DNA from: J084 sp964471405
GTDB lineage: Bacteria > Pseudomonadota > Alphaproteobacteria > Sphingomonadales > Rhodothalassiaceae
Direction: 5' to 3'
Length of the DNA: 47,851 nucleotides
Assembly (NCBI GenBank): GCA_964471405.1
Contig: CAYYGH010000012.1
Location: 1 to 47,851 of the forward strand
The notes under the pieces: model-generated
Seen by the model: only the letters and a program-made list of their open reading frames with translations
Told to the model about the DNA's origin: nothing
Database searches by the model: none
Shown: positions 27,050 through 36,072 of the stretch, one piece after another
How the letters are laid out: the number at the start of each line of letters is the position of its first letter
How positions within the stretch are numbered: the stretch's first letter is position 1
Position numbers and translations under genes: made by a program

Positions 27050-27215
27050 CCTCTTCCGCTGGCGTCGGATTGTCTCCCGCAGGTGGGAAGAGGGCCGGTC
27101 AGGGATGCGCAGCCCTGCCTCATGGATTGCGTGGCTTGCCAGAAGGGGACGAATGCGGCAGCCTGTGGCCCGGGCCAATGGGCAGGAGCCTGTGTGATCC
27201 GGGGAGGAAAGACGC

Positions 27216-27617
27216 ATGACGATTCCGGCCACCTTGCTGACCGCATCTTTGCTGGGACTGCTGCTGCTGGTGCTGGCTGCCCGCTGTGTCGCCCTGCGTG
27301 GCGCGCTCATGAAAGCCGATGAAAACGGTCGCCCGGCCATCGAGGAAGCGCTCGCGCACCGCATGCGGGTGATGGCGAATTTTGTCGAATACGTTCCCTT
27401 TGCCCTGGTTCAGCTGGCAGCGATCGAACTTGTCGTGCACAAGACGATGCTGGCCTTCGCTCTTGGCGGCCTGCTGGTCATTGCGCGGGCCCTGCATGCC
27501 TGGGGATATTCGCGCAGCACGGGGCGCTCCGTCGGGCGCTACTGGGGCACCCTTCTGACCTGGCTGGTCATCGCCGGACAATCCCTGATCGGCCTTTATG
27601 CCGTGCTGCTCGGCTGA
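27216..27617 (+). CDS. MAPEG-family membrane protein
   Basis: The 133-residue protein has four hydrophobic helices and the MAPEG pattern HRMRVMANFVEYVPFALV (about 48-65), where the conserved Arg, Asn, Glu and Tyr positions are retained. Bacterial members of this eicosanoid/glutathione-metabolism family are mostly of unknown substrate. GGGGAGG lies upstream of the ATG. The stop is followed by the short hairpin GGAGG-ATC-CCTCC, too weak to call a terminator. Confidence 0.82.
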   Translation: MTIPATLLTASLLGLLLLVLAARCVALRGALMKADENGRPAIEEALAHRMRVMANFVEYVPFALVQLAAIELVVHKTMLAFALGGLLVIARALHAWGYSRSTGRSVGRYWGTLLTWLVIAGQSLIGLYAVLLG

Positions 27618-27773
27618 GCGAGGAGGATCCCTCCGAGAAAGCGGAAGATCGGCACAGGGCAGGCATGGTCCGGCAGGATCCGGAAGCGGCTGGCAGGAAA
27701 GGGCGGATTGAGCCCTGATCCACCGGGCAGGGGAAAGCGCCCGATCCTGCCTTCCTTCAGAAGCCCAAAGAAA

Positions 27774-27806
27774 GGCGGTGGTGCACGCTCATCATGCACC
27801 ACCGCC
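27774..27806 (-). terminator. Rho-independent terminator of the TonB receptor gene
   Basis: GGCGGTGGTGCA (27774-27785) and TGCACCACCGCC (27795-27806) form a perfect 12-bp stem with a 9-base loop. On the minus strand the stem is followed by TTTCTTT. It lies 44 bp beyond the receptor stop and may also stop the convergent MAPEG transcript. Confidence 0.8.
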
Positions 27807-27850
27807 CGTTTCATGGCGTGCCCCCCAAGGGGGACACCCTCATGCGCCGT

Positions 27851-30589
27851 CTAGAAATGGTAGGTCACGCGGCCGTAATACAGCCCTCCATTGAAGCCGA
27901 AGGGCGCCGCACGCCGCGAGAATTTGAAGATGCCCGGCGAGCTGACGATCCCCGGAATGGTGCCGGCGCGTGCCTGCCCGATCTTGTTCTTGTCGGGCGT
28001 CACGTCGAAGAGATTGTTGGCACCGATGGTCAGCACGAGACCGGATGTGCCGAGCTCGTAATCGAACTGCACATCGGTCAGCCATTTCGCCGAGAACTTC
28101 TGAATGTTCTGGCCCGGCCCCTCGTTGGGATTGTCACAGGCCCCCTCGCAGACCGTATAGGAGCCGAAGCGCTGGCCGGAAATCGTGAAGGTGATCGGCC
28201 CCTTGCGGTAGACGGCCGTCAGAACCTCGCGGTTCTTGGGCTGCCACTGGGTCAGGATGGAGCGGTCCTGCGGGGTGAAGATCACCGTCTCGAAGCCCGC
28301 AAGCAGCGCCGGGGGCACCACCGAGCCCTTGCGGATGTCGGTATCGGTGAAATTGGCTGCTGCCGAGAAGTTGATCGTGCCGCCATTGTCCAGCGCAAGA
28401 TCATAGGTGATCACGATGTCCACGCCGCGGGTCTTGGTATCGGCGGCATTGATGAAGAACTGGGCCTGGCTGGCCCCCGCGGCGTCCAGGGCATCCTGGA
28501 CTTCCTGCGGGAAGTTGTCACCACCGATGCCGCCCGTGATCGCGATGCGATCGTCGATGGCGATGCGGTAGAAATCCACCGTCACCGTCATGGCGGGAAG
28601 GGGATTGGCGACAAAGCCGGCCGACAGGTTGAAGGATGTCTCCTCCTTCAGCTTCGGAATGCCGAGCGCGCGGGCCAGCTCGCTGTCATTGCGGAAGGTG
28701 CCGCGCTCGACCGGGACGACCTTGCCTCCGATGTCCACGAACTGGGTGGAGGTGGAGTTGAAGAATTTCTGCTGCATGGAAGGCGCCCGGAAGCCCGAGC
28801 TGACTGCTCCGCGCAGCGCCAGATCTTCCACCACCTGGTAGCGGAAGGCGAACTTGCCGTTGATCGTGCTGCCGAAGTCGCTGAAATGCTCGAAACGGCC
28901 GGCGGCCGAAAGAGTGAGGTCCGGTGTTACGTCCGATTCGAGATCGAGATAAAGGGCAAAGCTGTCACGATCCTCATTGACGGCATTGGCCGGCGAGAAG
29001 CCCTTGAAGACCTGGAAGCCGGCCGCATAGGGAATGGGGGTGCCGCCCTTGGCCGGATCGCAGCCCGGGCAGTTGGTGTTCACCTCGCCACCATTGATGA
29101 CGGCAGCCGGCTCGCTGGGGATGATCTTGTAGGTCTCGCGCCGATATTCCCCGCCGAAGGCGACATTGAGCTCGCGCTCGCCGATCGCAACGGGTTTCGA
29201 AAAGTCGGCCGTGATGCTGGTCAGCCCGTAGTTGAGCGCGCCGGTATCGGCCTCCGTGGGGCTGAACTTGCCGAGCGAGGCATTGAGCGAGTTGAATGTG
29301 GTAAAATCGAAATTGTTCTCGCCCACATTGCCGGACAGGTCGATATACCAGCCGTCGTCCAGCTCCCAGCGCAGGCCTTCGACGATCTGCCAGTCGCGAA
29401 TATTGGTGCGGATCATCGGCAGGAAGCCGTCGGGATAGAGCTCGACGACCGTGCGCGTGAAATCCACCACCCGGCGGTAGAAACCGGCCGATTCGTTCTT
29501 GCGCCCCGAATAGGTGCCGAAGAAGTAGAAGGTGCCGGTGTCCGAGAAGGGAATCTCGCCATTGACGGCGAAGGACTTCTGCTCGGATTTCGCATCACCG
29601 ATGCGATGATTGAGGCGGTTGAAGGTGAACTCGCGCGGGTCCAGCTGGCAGTCCGGCCCCTGGCCGAAATTGCATTCCGGCTCCTCCTCATTGATGTAGG
29701 GATATTGCCGCGTGCCATCCAGACCGGCGCGGTTGGTCGCGCCGCGATGGCGGTATTCGGCCGTGAAATTGATGAAGCCCGTCTCGCGAATGGGAATGCC
29801 GTAATTGAGATTGGCCAGGAACTGGTCGCCATCGGCCTTGTATGTCTGCCCCCACTGCGTGCGGGCGACGCCTTCGTTGACACGGTCCTGGAGCACGATG
29901 TTGATCACGCCCGCGATCGCGTCGGAACCGTAAAGGGCGGCCGCGCCGTCGCGCAGCACCTCGATACGCTTGATGGAAGCGGAGGGAAAGGCGTTCATGT
30001 CCACGCCCGCGGTGCCGCGGCCCACGGAGGTGTTCACATGCACCAGCGCGCTCAGATGGCGCCGCTTGCCATTGACCAGCACGAGGGTCTGGTCGGGGCC
30101 GAGACCGCGCAGGGTCGCCGGCCGCAGCGCATCCGTGCCGTCGGAGACGGTGGAGCTCGAAAAATTGAAGGAAGGGACCAGGCGCTGCAGCATGCGGCCG
30201 ACCTCGGTCTGGCCGGTCAGTGCCAGGGATTCGGAGCTCACCACATCAATGGGGACCGGCGTGTCCGCGGCCGTGCGTCCGCGCATGCGGGTGCCGATCG
30301 AAACGATCTCTTCGATGGGGCCTGCATCCTTGGCCTCGTCGGACTTGGCGTCCTCGGTCTGATCGGATGCGGTCTGCGCGCCGGCTTCCGTGCGGTCATC
30401 TGCCGTCATCCGCGAGGCCGCCGCCCCGTCATTGTCGCCGGCAAGAGCCGGGGTGCCGACAAGGGCGACGGCAAAGGCGCCAACAGCCAGTCCGCCCAAC
30501 AGCCTGGCCAGCACATGTCTCTTGCCGGCGGCCACCGCACAGCTCATACGGCGACCGTCATCTGCCACATAGACCCGTCTCAATTCCAT
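27851..30589 (-). CDS. TonB-dependent outer membrane receptor
   Basis: The 912-residue precursor has a signal peptide (about 24-50, ending PALA). A TonB-box-like EEIVSIGTR follows, then a plug domain with RGLGPDQTLVLVNGKRR and RIEVLRDGAAALYGSDA. The beta-barrel ends in an aromatic residue (VTYHF). It resembles the large catabolic TonB receptors of Caulobacter- and Sphingomonas-like bacteria rather than classical siderophore receptors. GGGAGG lies 7 bases before the ATG at 30589. A TTG at 30604 and an ATG at 30547 are alternatives. It is divergent from the rpiR-aminotransferase-BKACE operon across 319 bp, which suggests co-regulation and that its substrate feeds that pathway. Confidence 0.93.
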   Translation of the reverse strand: MELRRVYVADDGRRMSCAVAAGKRHVLARLLGGLAVGAFAVALVGTPALAGDNDGAAASRMTADDRTEAGAQTASDQTEDAKSDEAKDAGPIEEIVSIGTRMRGRTAADTPVPIDVVSSESLALTGQTEVGRMLQRLVPSFNFSSSTVSDGTDALRPATLRGLGPDQTLVLVNGKRRHLSALVHVNTSVGRGTAGVDMNAFPSASIKRIEVLRDGAAALYGSDAIAGVINIVLQDRVNEGVARTQWGQTYKADGDQFLANLNYGIPIRETGFINFTAEYRHRGATNRAGLDGTRQYPYINEEEPECNFGQGPDCQLDPREFTFNRLNHRIGDAKSEQKSFAVNGEIPFSDTGTFYFFGTYSGRKNESAGFYRRVVDFTRTVVELYPDGFLPMIRTNIRDWQIVEGLRWELDDGWYIDLSGNVGENNFDFTTFNSLNASLGKFSPTEADTGALNYGLTSITADFSKPVAIGERELNVAFGGEYRRETYKIIPSEPAAVINGGEVNTNCPGCDPAKGGTPIPYAAGFQVFKGFSPANAVNEDRDSFALYLDLESDVTPDLTLSAAGRFEHFSDFGSTINGKFAFRYQVVEDLALRGAVSSGFRAPSMQQKFFNSTSTQFVDIGGKVVPVERGTFRNDSELARALGIPKLKEETSFNLSAGFVANPLPAMTVTVDFYRIAIDDRIAITGGIGGDNFPQEVQDALDAAGASQAQFFINAADTKTRGVDIVITYDLALDNGGTINFSAAANFTDTDIRKGSVVPPALLAGFETVIFTPQDRSILTQWQPKNREVLTAVYRKGPITFTISGQRFGSYTVCEGACDNPNEGPGQNIQKFSAKWLTDVQFDYELGTSGLVLTIGANNLFDVTPDKNKIGQARAGTIPGIVSSPGIFKFSRRAAPFGFNGGLYYGRVTYHF

Positions 30590-30908
30590 GGCATTTCCTC
30601 CCAATGCTCACAGTTGTGCACAGCGTCTCCCCGCCCCGGACGCGTTGCGGAAACGCCGCTCTCCAGCCGCTGTCTCGCTCACCCCGGCGTCTTCTGCCCC
30701 GGCGCCCCCAGGCGCCACCGGCAGAGGCGCCCACCACACGGGCGCGCCGGTTTGCTGTCCCTTTTCCGGCAGCGTGGGAGGCTATCAGAGGCCATGTGCG
30801 CCCCGCAAGGAAAAAATCAACATTTGATGCCTATAACATATCGTTATTCAACAAGTGTTGTTTTTGGGCAACACTGCTGCTAGCGTGCACCCGGCAAGGA
30901 GGACGAAG
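30590..30908. promoter_or_regulatory. Shared divergent promoter region with inverted repeats
   Basis: The stretch from about 30810 to 30870 is AT-rich, unlike its GC-rich surroundings. CAACA-AG-TGTTG (30849-30860) is an inverted repeat, and GTGTTG (30855-30860) pairs again with CAACAC (30869-30874), so three TGTTG half-sites are arranged alternately. A possible minus-strand promoter is TTGCCC, 17 bp, AATAAC (reading from about 30870 to 30842), which would place the half-sites over its core. This is a plausible operator for the adjacent RpiR-type regulator. The remaining bases to 30810 hold nothing I recognise. Confidence 0.5.
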
Positions 30909-31952
30909 ATGAAACGCAAGCCGACATCTTCCGGAAAGGCGGCCCATCCCCGTCAGGGAAAGACGGAGCCGGGCGCGGCCGACAGGCAAGGTCCGGATTC
31001 CCCGACAAGGCCGGCAAGCCTGGCCGAGCTGCGGCGTCGGATTGCCGATCGGGGAAGTGGTCAGAGCCGGGTATTCCGGCTGATCGCGGAATATCTGCTG
31101 GATCATGCGCCCGAAGCTGCCATGGCTTCCATGCGCGAAATCGCCCAGCGCCTGTCCGTCGATCCCAGCAATCTCGTGCGCTTTGCAAAAAGCTTCGGAT
31201 TTTCCGGCTATAACGAGCTCCGGCAGCTGCTCCAGGCAGAAGTGAAGGCCAGTGCCGAGCCCGGCAGCTTCCTTGAGCGGGCGGCGCGTCTGCAGCAACG
31301 CACGGGCGGTCGCGCCGGCACGGCCACGCGGTTGCTCGTCGACATCCAGGCGGCCCATGAAGCCAATATCGCGGCCCTGATCCGGCGCAATCAGCCGGAA
31401 GTGCTGATCACCTGCGGCCGGATGCTGGCGCGCGCCCGCAGCATTCACGTCTGCGGGATGCGCAGCTGCTTTGCGGCAGCCTTCGCCTTCGCCTACGCCG
31501 CCCGGATGGTGCGCTCGCAGGTGCGTCTCATGGATGGGCTGGCGGGCACGTTTGCCGACAGTCTGCGCGAGATCGGCGAGCGTGACATCCTGCTCGTGAT
31601 CGGTATGGAGCCCTATTCGGCGGCGAGCGTGAAGGCGGTGGCCTATGCGCATGAGCGTGGCGCCCGGATCATCGCCGTGACGGATTCGGCCCTCTCTCCG
31701 CTTGCACGGGGTGCCGAGGTGATTCTGGAGTTCAGGCGCGATGGGCCGCAGATCCCCGGCACGGTGGCGCCGGCGGTGGCGCTTGTCGAGATGCTGGCGG
31801 CCGCCATGATCGCCCGCGGCGGCCGGCGCTTCCTGGAAACCCTGCGCGCCAGCGAAGAGCAGCTGGCCCGCTTCGGCGCCTATGTGCGGGAAGGCAACGA
31901 TATGCCGGCCCGGGGAAAAACGCTTCCCGCCGCCGAAGACGGAAAGGGATGA
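30909..31952 (+). CDS. MurR/RpiR-family transcriptional regulator
   Basis: The 347-residue regulator has a disordered N-terminal tail (1-35) and an RpiR helix-turn-helix (about 52-110; MREIAQRLSVDPSNLVRFAKSF, shown in part as IAQRLSVDPSNLVRFAK). A SIS domain lies at about 160-295 (RSIHVCGMRSCFAAAFAFAY, GMEPYSAASVKAV). SIS domains usually bind sugar phosphates, but RpiR-type proteins also govern amino acid catabolism. AAGGAGG precedes the ATG at 30909. It heads an operon with the aminotransferase (52 bp downstream) and BKACE, and is divergent from the TonB receptor. Confidence 0.9.
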   Translation: MKRKPTSSGKAAHPRQGKTEPGAADRQGPDSPTRPASLAELRRRIADRGSGQSRVFRLIAEYLLDHAPEAAMASMREIAQRLSVDPSNLVRFAKSFGFSGYNELRQLLQAEVKASAEPGSFLERAARLQQRTGGRAGTATRLLVDIQAAHEANIAALIRRNQPEVLITCGRMLARARSIHVCGMRSCFAAAFAFAYAARMVRSQVRLMDGLAGTFADSLREIGERDILLVIGMEPYSAASVKAVAYAHERGARIIAVTDSALSPLARGAEVILEFRRDGPQIPGTVAPAVALVEMLAAAMIARGGRRFLETLRASEEQLARFGAYVREGNDMPARGKTLPAAEDGKG

Positions 31953-32004
31953 GGGGGAATTTGTCGCCACGGGGTGATCGGACAGCCGGAAGAACAGGAG
32001 AGCA

Positions 32005-33372
32005 ATGGATCCATCGACGCATTCTTCGCATGTCTTTCACCGAACCCTGGCCCATCGGCTGCCGATGGCGGTCGCAGGCGAGGGGGTCTGGCTGATTGAC
32101 GCGGATGGCCGTCGTTATCTTGACGGCTCGGGTGGAGCGGCGGTCTCCTCCCTCGGTCATGGCCACCCGCATCTTGTGGCCAGGATCCGGGAACAGGCCG
32201 GACGGCTTGCCTATGCGCATACCGCCTTCTTTACGAACGAGCCGATGGAACGTCTTGCAGCGCGCCTGACGGCCGCCGCACCGGGCGATCTTGATCACGC
32301 GCTGTTCGTCTGCGGCGGGTCGGAGGCCATAGAGGCCGCTCTCAAGCTGGCGCTGCAATACCATGTGGAAAACGGTGAGCCGCAGCGCACCCATTTCATC
32401 GCCCGCCGACGCAGCTACCATGGTGCGACGCTGCGGGCTCTCGCGCTTGGAGATTCGGTTTTCCGGCAGGAGCCCTTCCGGCCTGCGCTTGCCCGCATTG
32501 TCCATGCCGCTCCCTGCTATGCCTATCGCGAGCAGGCGCCCGGCCAAAGCGATGAGGCCTATGCGGCCGCTGCCGCAGCGGATCTGGAACGGGTCATCGC
32601 GGAGCTGGGGCCGGATCGGGTGGCGGCTTTCGTGGCTGAAACGGTGGTCGGCGCCACGGCCGGCGCGGTCCCGCCGGTGGCGGACTATTTCCGGCGCGTG
32701 CGGGAGATCTGCGACCGTCATGGCATCCTGCTCATTCTGGACGAGGTGATGTGCGGCATGGGGCGTACCGGCACGCTGTTCGCCTGCGAGCAGGAGGGCA
32801 TCGTTCCCGACATTCTCGTTCTCGGCAAAGGACTGGGAGCCGGTTACCAGCCGATCGGTGCGGTGCTGGTGCGGACGCCCCTTTATCGCCGTTTTGTGGA
32901 GGGTTCCGGCAGTTTCCGGCATGGCCATACCTACATGGGCCATCCGATCGCCTGTGCGGCAGCCAATGCGGTGCTCGACGTGATCGAGGAGGAGGCGTTG
33001 CTGGCGCGCGTGCGGGCACGAGGGGCAAGCCTGATGAGGCTGCTTTGCGACCGCTTCGGCGATCATCCCCATGTGGGCGACATCCGTGGCCGCGGTCTGC
33101 TCATCGGGCTTGAACTCGTGGCCGAGCGCGCAAGCAAGGAGCCTTTTGCGCCGGAGGAGGGCATCCACAGGAAGATCATGGCGGCAGGCATGGCCGAGGG
33201 GTTGTGCTGCTATCCGGCCGGAGGCACGATCGACGGCCGACGGGGCGACCACATCCTGCTTGCGCCGCCATTCATCATTTCCGAGGAGGAACTGGTCATG
33301 CTGGTGGACCGGCTGGAAAGAACCCTGGATCGCGTCTTCGGCGGGCGGAGGAGTGAGGTCCGTGCTTCCTGA
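32005..33372 (+). CDS. Class III aminotransferase
   Basis: The 455-residue PLP enzyme is a fold-type I class III aminotransferase. It has GHGHPHLV near 51, CGGSEAIEAALKLA (about 103-116), the pyridine-binding DEV (Asp246), and the PLP lysine in GKGLGAGYQP (Lys275). Class III enzymes move omega- or beta-amino groups to pyruvate or 2-oxoglutarate. AGGAG precedes the ATG. Its last 11 bases overlap the GTG of the BKACE gene. Next to BKACE it probably makes a beta-keto acid from a beta-amino acid, which is inference from context. Confidence 0.92.
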   Translation: MDPSTHSSHVFHRTLAHRLPMAVAGEGVWLIDADGRRYLDGSGGAAVSSLGHGHPHLVARIREQAGRLAYAHTAFFTNEPMERLAARLTAAAPGDLDHALFVCGGSEAIEAALKLALQYHVENGEPQRTHFIARRRSYHGATLRALALGDSVFRQEPFRPALARIVHAAPCYAYREQAPGQSDEAYAAAAAADLERVIAELGPDRVAAFVAETVVGATAGAVPPVADYFRRVREICDRHGILLILDEVMCGMGRTGTLFACEQEGIVPDILVLGKGLGAGYQPIGAVLVRTPLYRRFVEGSGSFRHGHTYMGHPIACAAANAVLDVIEEEALLARVRARGASLMRLLCDRFGDHPHVGDIRGRGLLIGLELVAERASKEPFAPEEGIHRKIMAAGMAEGLCCYPAGGTIDGRRGDHILLAPPFIISEEELVMLVDRLERTLDRVFGGRRSEVRAS

Positions 33373-34270
33373 CGACCGTCTGCTCGTGATGGTGGCCCCC
33401 AATGGCGCGCGCCGCAGCAAGGCCGACCATCCTCATCTGCCGATCACGCCGGATGAGCTGGCCGAGGCGGCCGCCCAGGCCGTCGCCGCCGGTGCGGCAG
33501 CCATTCACCTGCATGTGCGGGACGAGGAGGGGCGCCACAGTCTGGATCCGGAGCGTTACAGGATGGCCGTTTCGGCGATCCGGGCGCGGGTGGGACGGGA
33601 TCCCGTCATCCAGATCTCCACGGAATCGGTCGGCCTCTATGAGCCTGAAGAGCAGATGGAGCTTGTCCGGTCCCTGTGGCCGGAGGCCGTCTCGCTGGCC
33701 ATCCGGGAGCTGGTGCCCGATGACACGCCGGCGGCGGAGCGGCGGGCACGCGTCTTCTTCTGGGAACTGGCAGAGGCCGGGGTGTGGACGCAGTTCATCC
33801 TCTACGACCGGCAGGACATCCTGCGATTTCACGCGCTCCGCGAGCGTGGCGTCATTGCGGCAGACAGGCCCTTCGTTCTGCTCGTGCTGGGACGCGGAGC
33901 CACATTGGCCGATCTGCCCGCGATGCTGCACGCCCTGTCCGGTCCTCACGCCCGAAAGGCGGTGGACTGGATGGTCTGCGGTTTTGACCGGCTGGAGCTG
34001 CCTGCCGCCGCCACCGCCATTGCGCTCGGTGGCCATGTGCGGGTCGGATTTGAGAACAATCTCAGGCTCGCCGACGGCCGGCAGGCTCCCGACAATGCGG
34101 CCCTGGTGCGCCAGCTCGAACCCCTCTGGCGCGCACTTGGCAGACGGCCCCTTGCCCCTTCGGCCCTGCGGCAATGTCTGAAGGCGGCGCAGCTTGCCTC
34201 TCTTCCCCGCAGGCCGGCAGAGGCGGAAAAGTCCTCCGCATCGCTTGAGATGAGGAAGGCGGGAGGGTGA
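33362..34270 (+). CDS. BKACE-family beta-keto acid cleavage enzyme (DUF849)
   Basis: The 302-residue TIM-barrel enzyme belongs to the family that includes 3-keto-5-aminohexanoate cleavage enzyme. These use acetyl-CoA to convert a beta-keto acid into acetoacetate and a CoA ester. Visible marks are VAPNGARRSK, HPHLPITPDELAE, the zinc ligands IHLHVRD (His49, His51), STESVGLYEPEEQM, and HVRVGFENNL with the third ligand Glu231. The usual text is GLEDN, so position 232 is Asn instead of Asp. The GTG at 33362 follows GGAGTGAGG and overlaps the aminotransferase stop. An ATG at 33389 would remove the first strand. It is the last gene of the rpiR operon. Confidence 0.9.
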   Translation: MLPDDRLLVMVAPNGARRSKADHPHLPITPDELAEAAAQAVAAGAAAIHLHVRDEEGRHSLDPERYRMAVSAIRARVGRDPVIQISTESVGLYEPEEQMELVRSLWPEAVSLAIRELVPDDTPAAERRARVFFWELAEAGVWTQFILYDRQDILRFHALRERGVIAADRPFVLLVLGRGATLADLPAMLHALSGPHARKAVDWMVCGFDRLELPAAATAIALGGHVRVGFENNLRLADGRQAPDNAALVRQLEPLWRALGRRPLAPSALRQCLKAAQLASLPRRPAEAEKSSASLEMRKAGG

Positions 34271-34371
34271 AGGGAGAGGCGTCCGCTGCCGGGGTGCCGC
34301 ATGCTTCTTCCCGGCAATGAGGCCCGAATCCTCGGCGGATTACCTCTCTCACGGTCTTGCGGACGGAAGCA

Positions 34372-35271
34372 TTACTTGCGTTCGGCAGCCGCCCAGCGGG
34401 CCTTGATGACGTCCGTCGTCTCTCCTCCGTCAGGGCGCCAGCCCGGGGGCTTGAGGGCAATGAGCAGCGCCTGCTTGAGAGAGCGGGCCCGCAGCATGTC
34501 CCGCCACATCGCGATCCATTCGTGGAAGGCCACCTTGAGGGGATTGAAGGTGCCGAGCTGCTTGACGATGCCATAGCGGCAGGGTTCTGCCGGGTCTTCA
34601 GGCACGAACGTCCCGAACAGCTTGTCCCAGATGATGAAGACGCCGGCATAATTGGCATCCAGATAGCGGGGATTGACGGCATGATGCACGCGGTGGTGCG
34701 AGGGCGTATTGAAGATCGCCTCGAACCAGCGGGGCAGACGCCCCACCGCCTCGGTGTGAATCCAGAACTGGTAGATCAGATTGAGGGCACCGACGAAGGC
34801 GATCAGCAGCGGGTGGAAACCGATCAGGAACAGCGGCACCCGAAACAGGAAATTGACCGCGAGCACGCTCGTCCAGGTCTGCCGGAGCGCCGTCGAAAGA
34901 TTGTAGTGCTGGGAGGAATGATGGATCACATGGGCCGCCCACAGCCAGCGCACCCGATGGCCCGCCCGGTGGACGGCGTAATAGGCGAGGTCCTCGCCAA
35001 TGAAGGCCAGCAGGAAGGACCACCAGGCAAAGGGAATGTCGAACAGCCGCCAGTGCTGCCAGACATACAGGCCGAAGGCGATGACGGCACCGCTGGTCAG
35101 GGCCGTGGCGATCTGGTTGCCGAGCCCCATGAGCAGGCTGGTGGCGGTATCGCGCGGCTCGTAGCGGACGCGACCCGTGCGCCAGCCGTAGATCATCTCC
35201 AGCAGGATGAGGGCGACGAAGGCCGGAATCGCCATCTGGATCGGATTGGGCAGGGATGTCCAGGCTTCCAT
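34372..35271 (-). CDS. Sterol desaturase/fatty acid hydroxylase family protein
   Basis: The 299-residue membrane protein has four to five hydrophobic segments and the di-iron histidine boxes of the family: HRAGH (101-105), HVIHH (114-118) and HHRVHH (192-197). Members hydroxylate or desaturate sterols, fatty acids, carotenoids or other lipids. The substrate cannot be told from sequence. AAGGAG lies about 8 bases before the ATG at 35271. The hypothetical gene at 35316-35771 is 44 bp upstream on the same strand, so the two are probably cotranscribed. Confidence 0.9.
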   Translation of the reverse strand: MEAWTSLPNPIQMAIPAFVALILLEMIYGWRTGRVRYEPRDTATSLLMGLGNQIATALTSGAVIAFGLYVWQHWRLFDIPFAWWSFLLAFIGEDLAYYAVHRAGHRVRWLWAAHVIHHSSQHYNLSTALRQTWTSVLAVNFLFRVPLFLIGFHPLLIAFVGALNLIYQFWIHTEAVGRLPRWFEAIFNTPSHHRVHHAVNPRYLDANYAGVFIIWDKLFGTFVPEDPAEPCRYGIVKQLGTFNPLKVAFHEWIAMWRDMLRARSLKQALLIALKPPGWRPDGGETTDVIKARWAAAERK

Positions 35272-35315
35272 CGTCCGGTCTCCTTGCGCGCGTCTTCCGG
35301 CGCGTTCTGATCCTC

Positions 35316-35771
35316 TCAAGCCACCTCGGGCGCCGATCCGAGAGCGGATCCGGCTTTTTCCGACTTTTGCCACCGGGCAAGCCGGTTCCGGATTTCCTGA
35401 TCCGCCCCGTCTTCGGCTTCCGCACCTCTGCTGCGGAAACGCACGCGGGGCAGGACCAGATCATCCAGCCGGAAAACGAGATCGCCTTCTGCCTCTTCGA
35501 TGCTCCGCAGGAAGGACGGCGTCAGCCGCCTGGTCACCAGCTTGTCGCCCAGGGCCAGCACGAGGCCGAGCGCCGTCGGATCGGCAAGCGCCAGCAGCGC
35601 CACCCGGCGCCTGCCGTCCAGCCACACGCCCTGCACATGGTCCGTGAAGCAGTCGGCCAGATAGGCGCGGCGGGCCTGCTCGCAGGAGAGCGTCGGCTGC
35701 GGCAGACCATAGAGGGCGGCAGCCAGCCCGACCGCCACCGCCACACCCAATATGCTCATCAGCCAGATCAT
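35316..35771 (-). CDS. Membrane-anchored hypothetical protein
   Basis: I do not recognise the family. The 151-residue protein has one N-terminal hydrophobic segment (about 2-24). A periplasmic or cytoplasmic body follows, with two cysteines (LSCEQARRAYLADCF), a strand-rich middle (GRRRVALLALADP) and a charged tail rich in Arg, Glu and Ala. The start is the ATG at 35771. A GTG at 35792 with GGAG upstream is an alternative adding seven residues. It lies upstream of the sterol-desaturase-family gene, 44 bp apart. Confidence 0.6.
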   Translation of the reverse strand: MIWLMSILGVAVAVGLAAALYGLPQPTLSCEQARRAYLADCFTDHVQGVWLDGRRRVALLALADPTALGLVLALGDKLVTRRLTPSFLRSIEEAEGDLVFRLDDLVLPRVRFRSRGAEAEDGADQEIRNRLARWQKSEKAGSALGSAPEVA

Positions 35772-36072
35772 CGCTTCATGAGCCTCTTGCACCCCGCTCC
35801 GCCCCTTGCGGGACCGGCTTGCCGTCCACCTTCTCTTTCGTACGCTTCATCGGATTTCGGCGGACAGCGGAGAGCCTGCCCCGTCATCATGTGGTCACAG
35901 TATCGCGTAATGCCAAGAGGCGGGACAAGCCCCACAAAAAGGCGGACTTTGCCGGTCCATAAGGGGAGGGCGGGTCAGTGCGCCCCTTGTCACGGCGGCA
36001 GGAGGATGGCAGGCAGACTTCAGGGACGGAACGCTCTTTGATCGGGGTGCGGAAAAGCGGGAGAGGACAGCA
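35772..36072. other. Divergent intergenic region before phoD
   Basis: No gene is seen. It separates the minus-strand hypothetical gene from phoD. I find no convincing Pho box or promoter pair. Confidence 0.4.

Noticed and set aside
24698..27364. Long minus-strand open frame of 888 codons opposite aidB and the CDF gene
   Set aside because: It is antisense to two well-supported genes, has no family likeness, and spans their intergenic gap. It reflects high GC, which makes stops rare.
27794..30883. Plus-strand open frame of 1,029 codons opposite the TonB receptor
   Set aside because: It is a mirror of the receptor coding sequence, crosses the terminator hairpin and has no recognisable domain.
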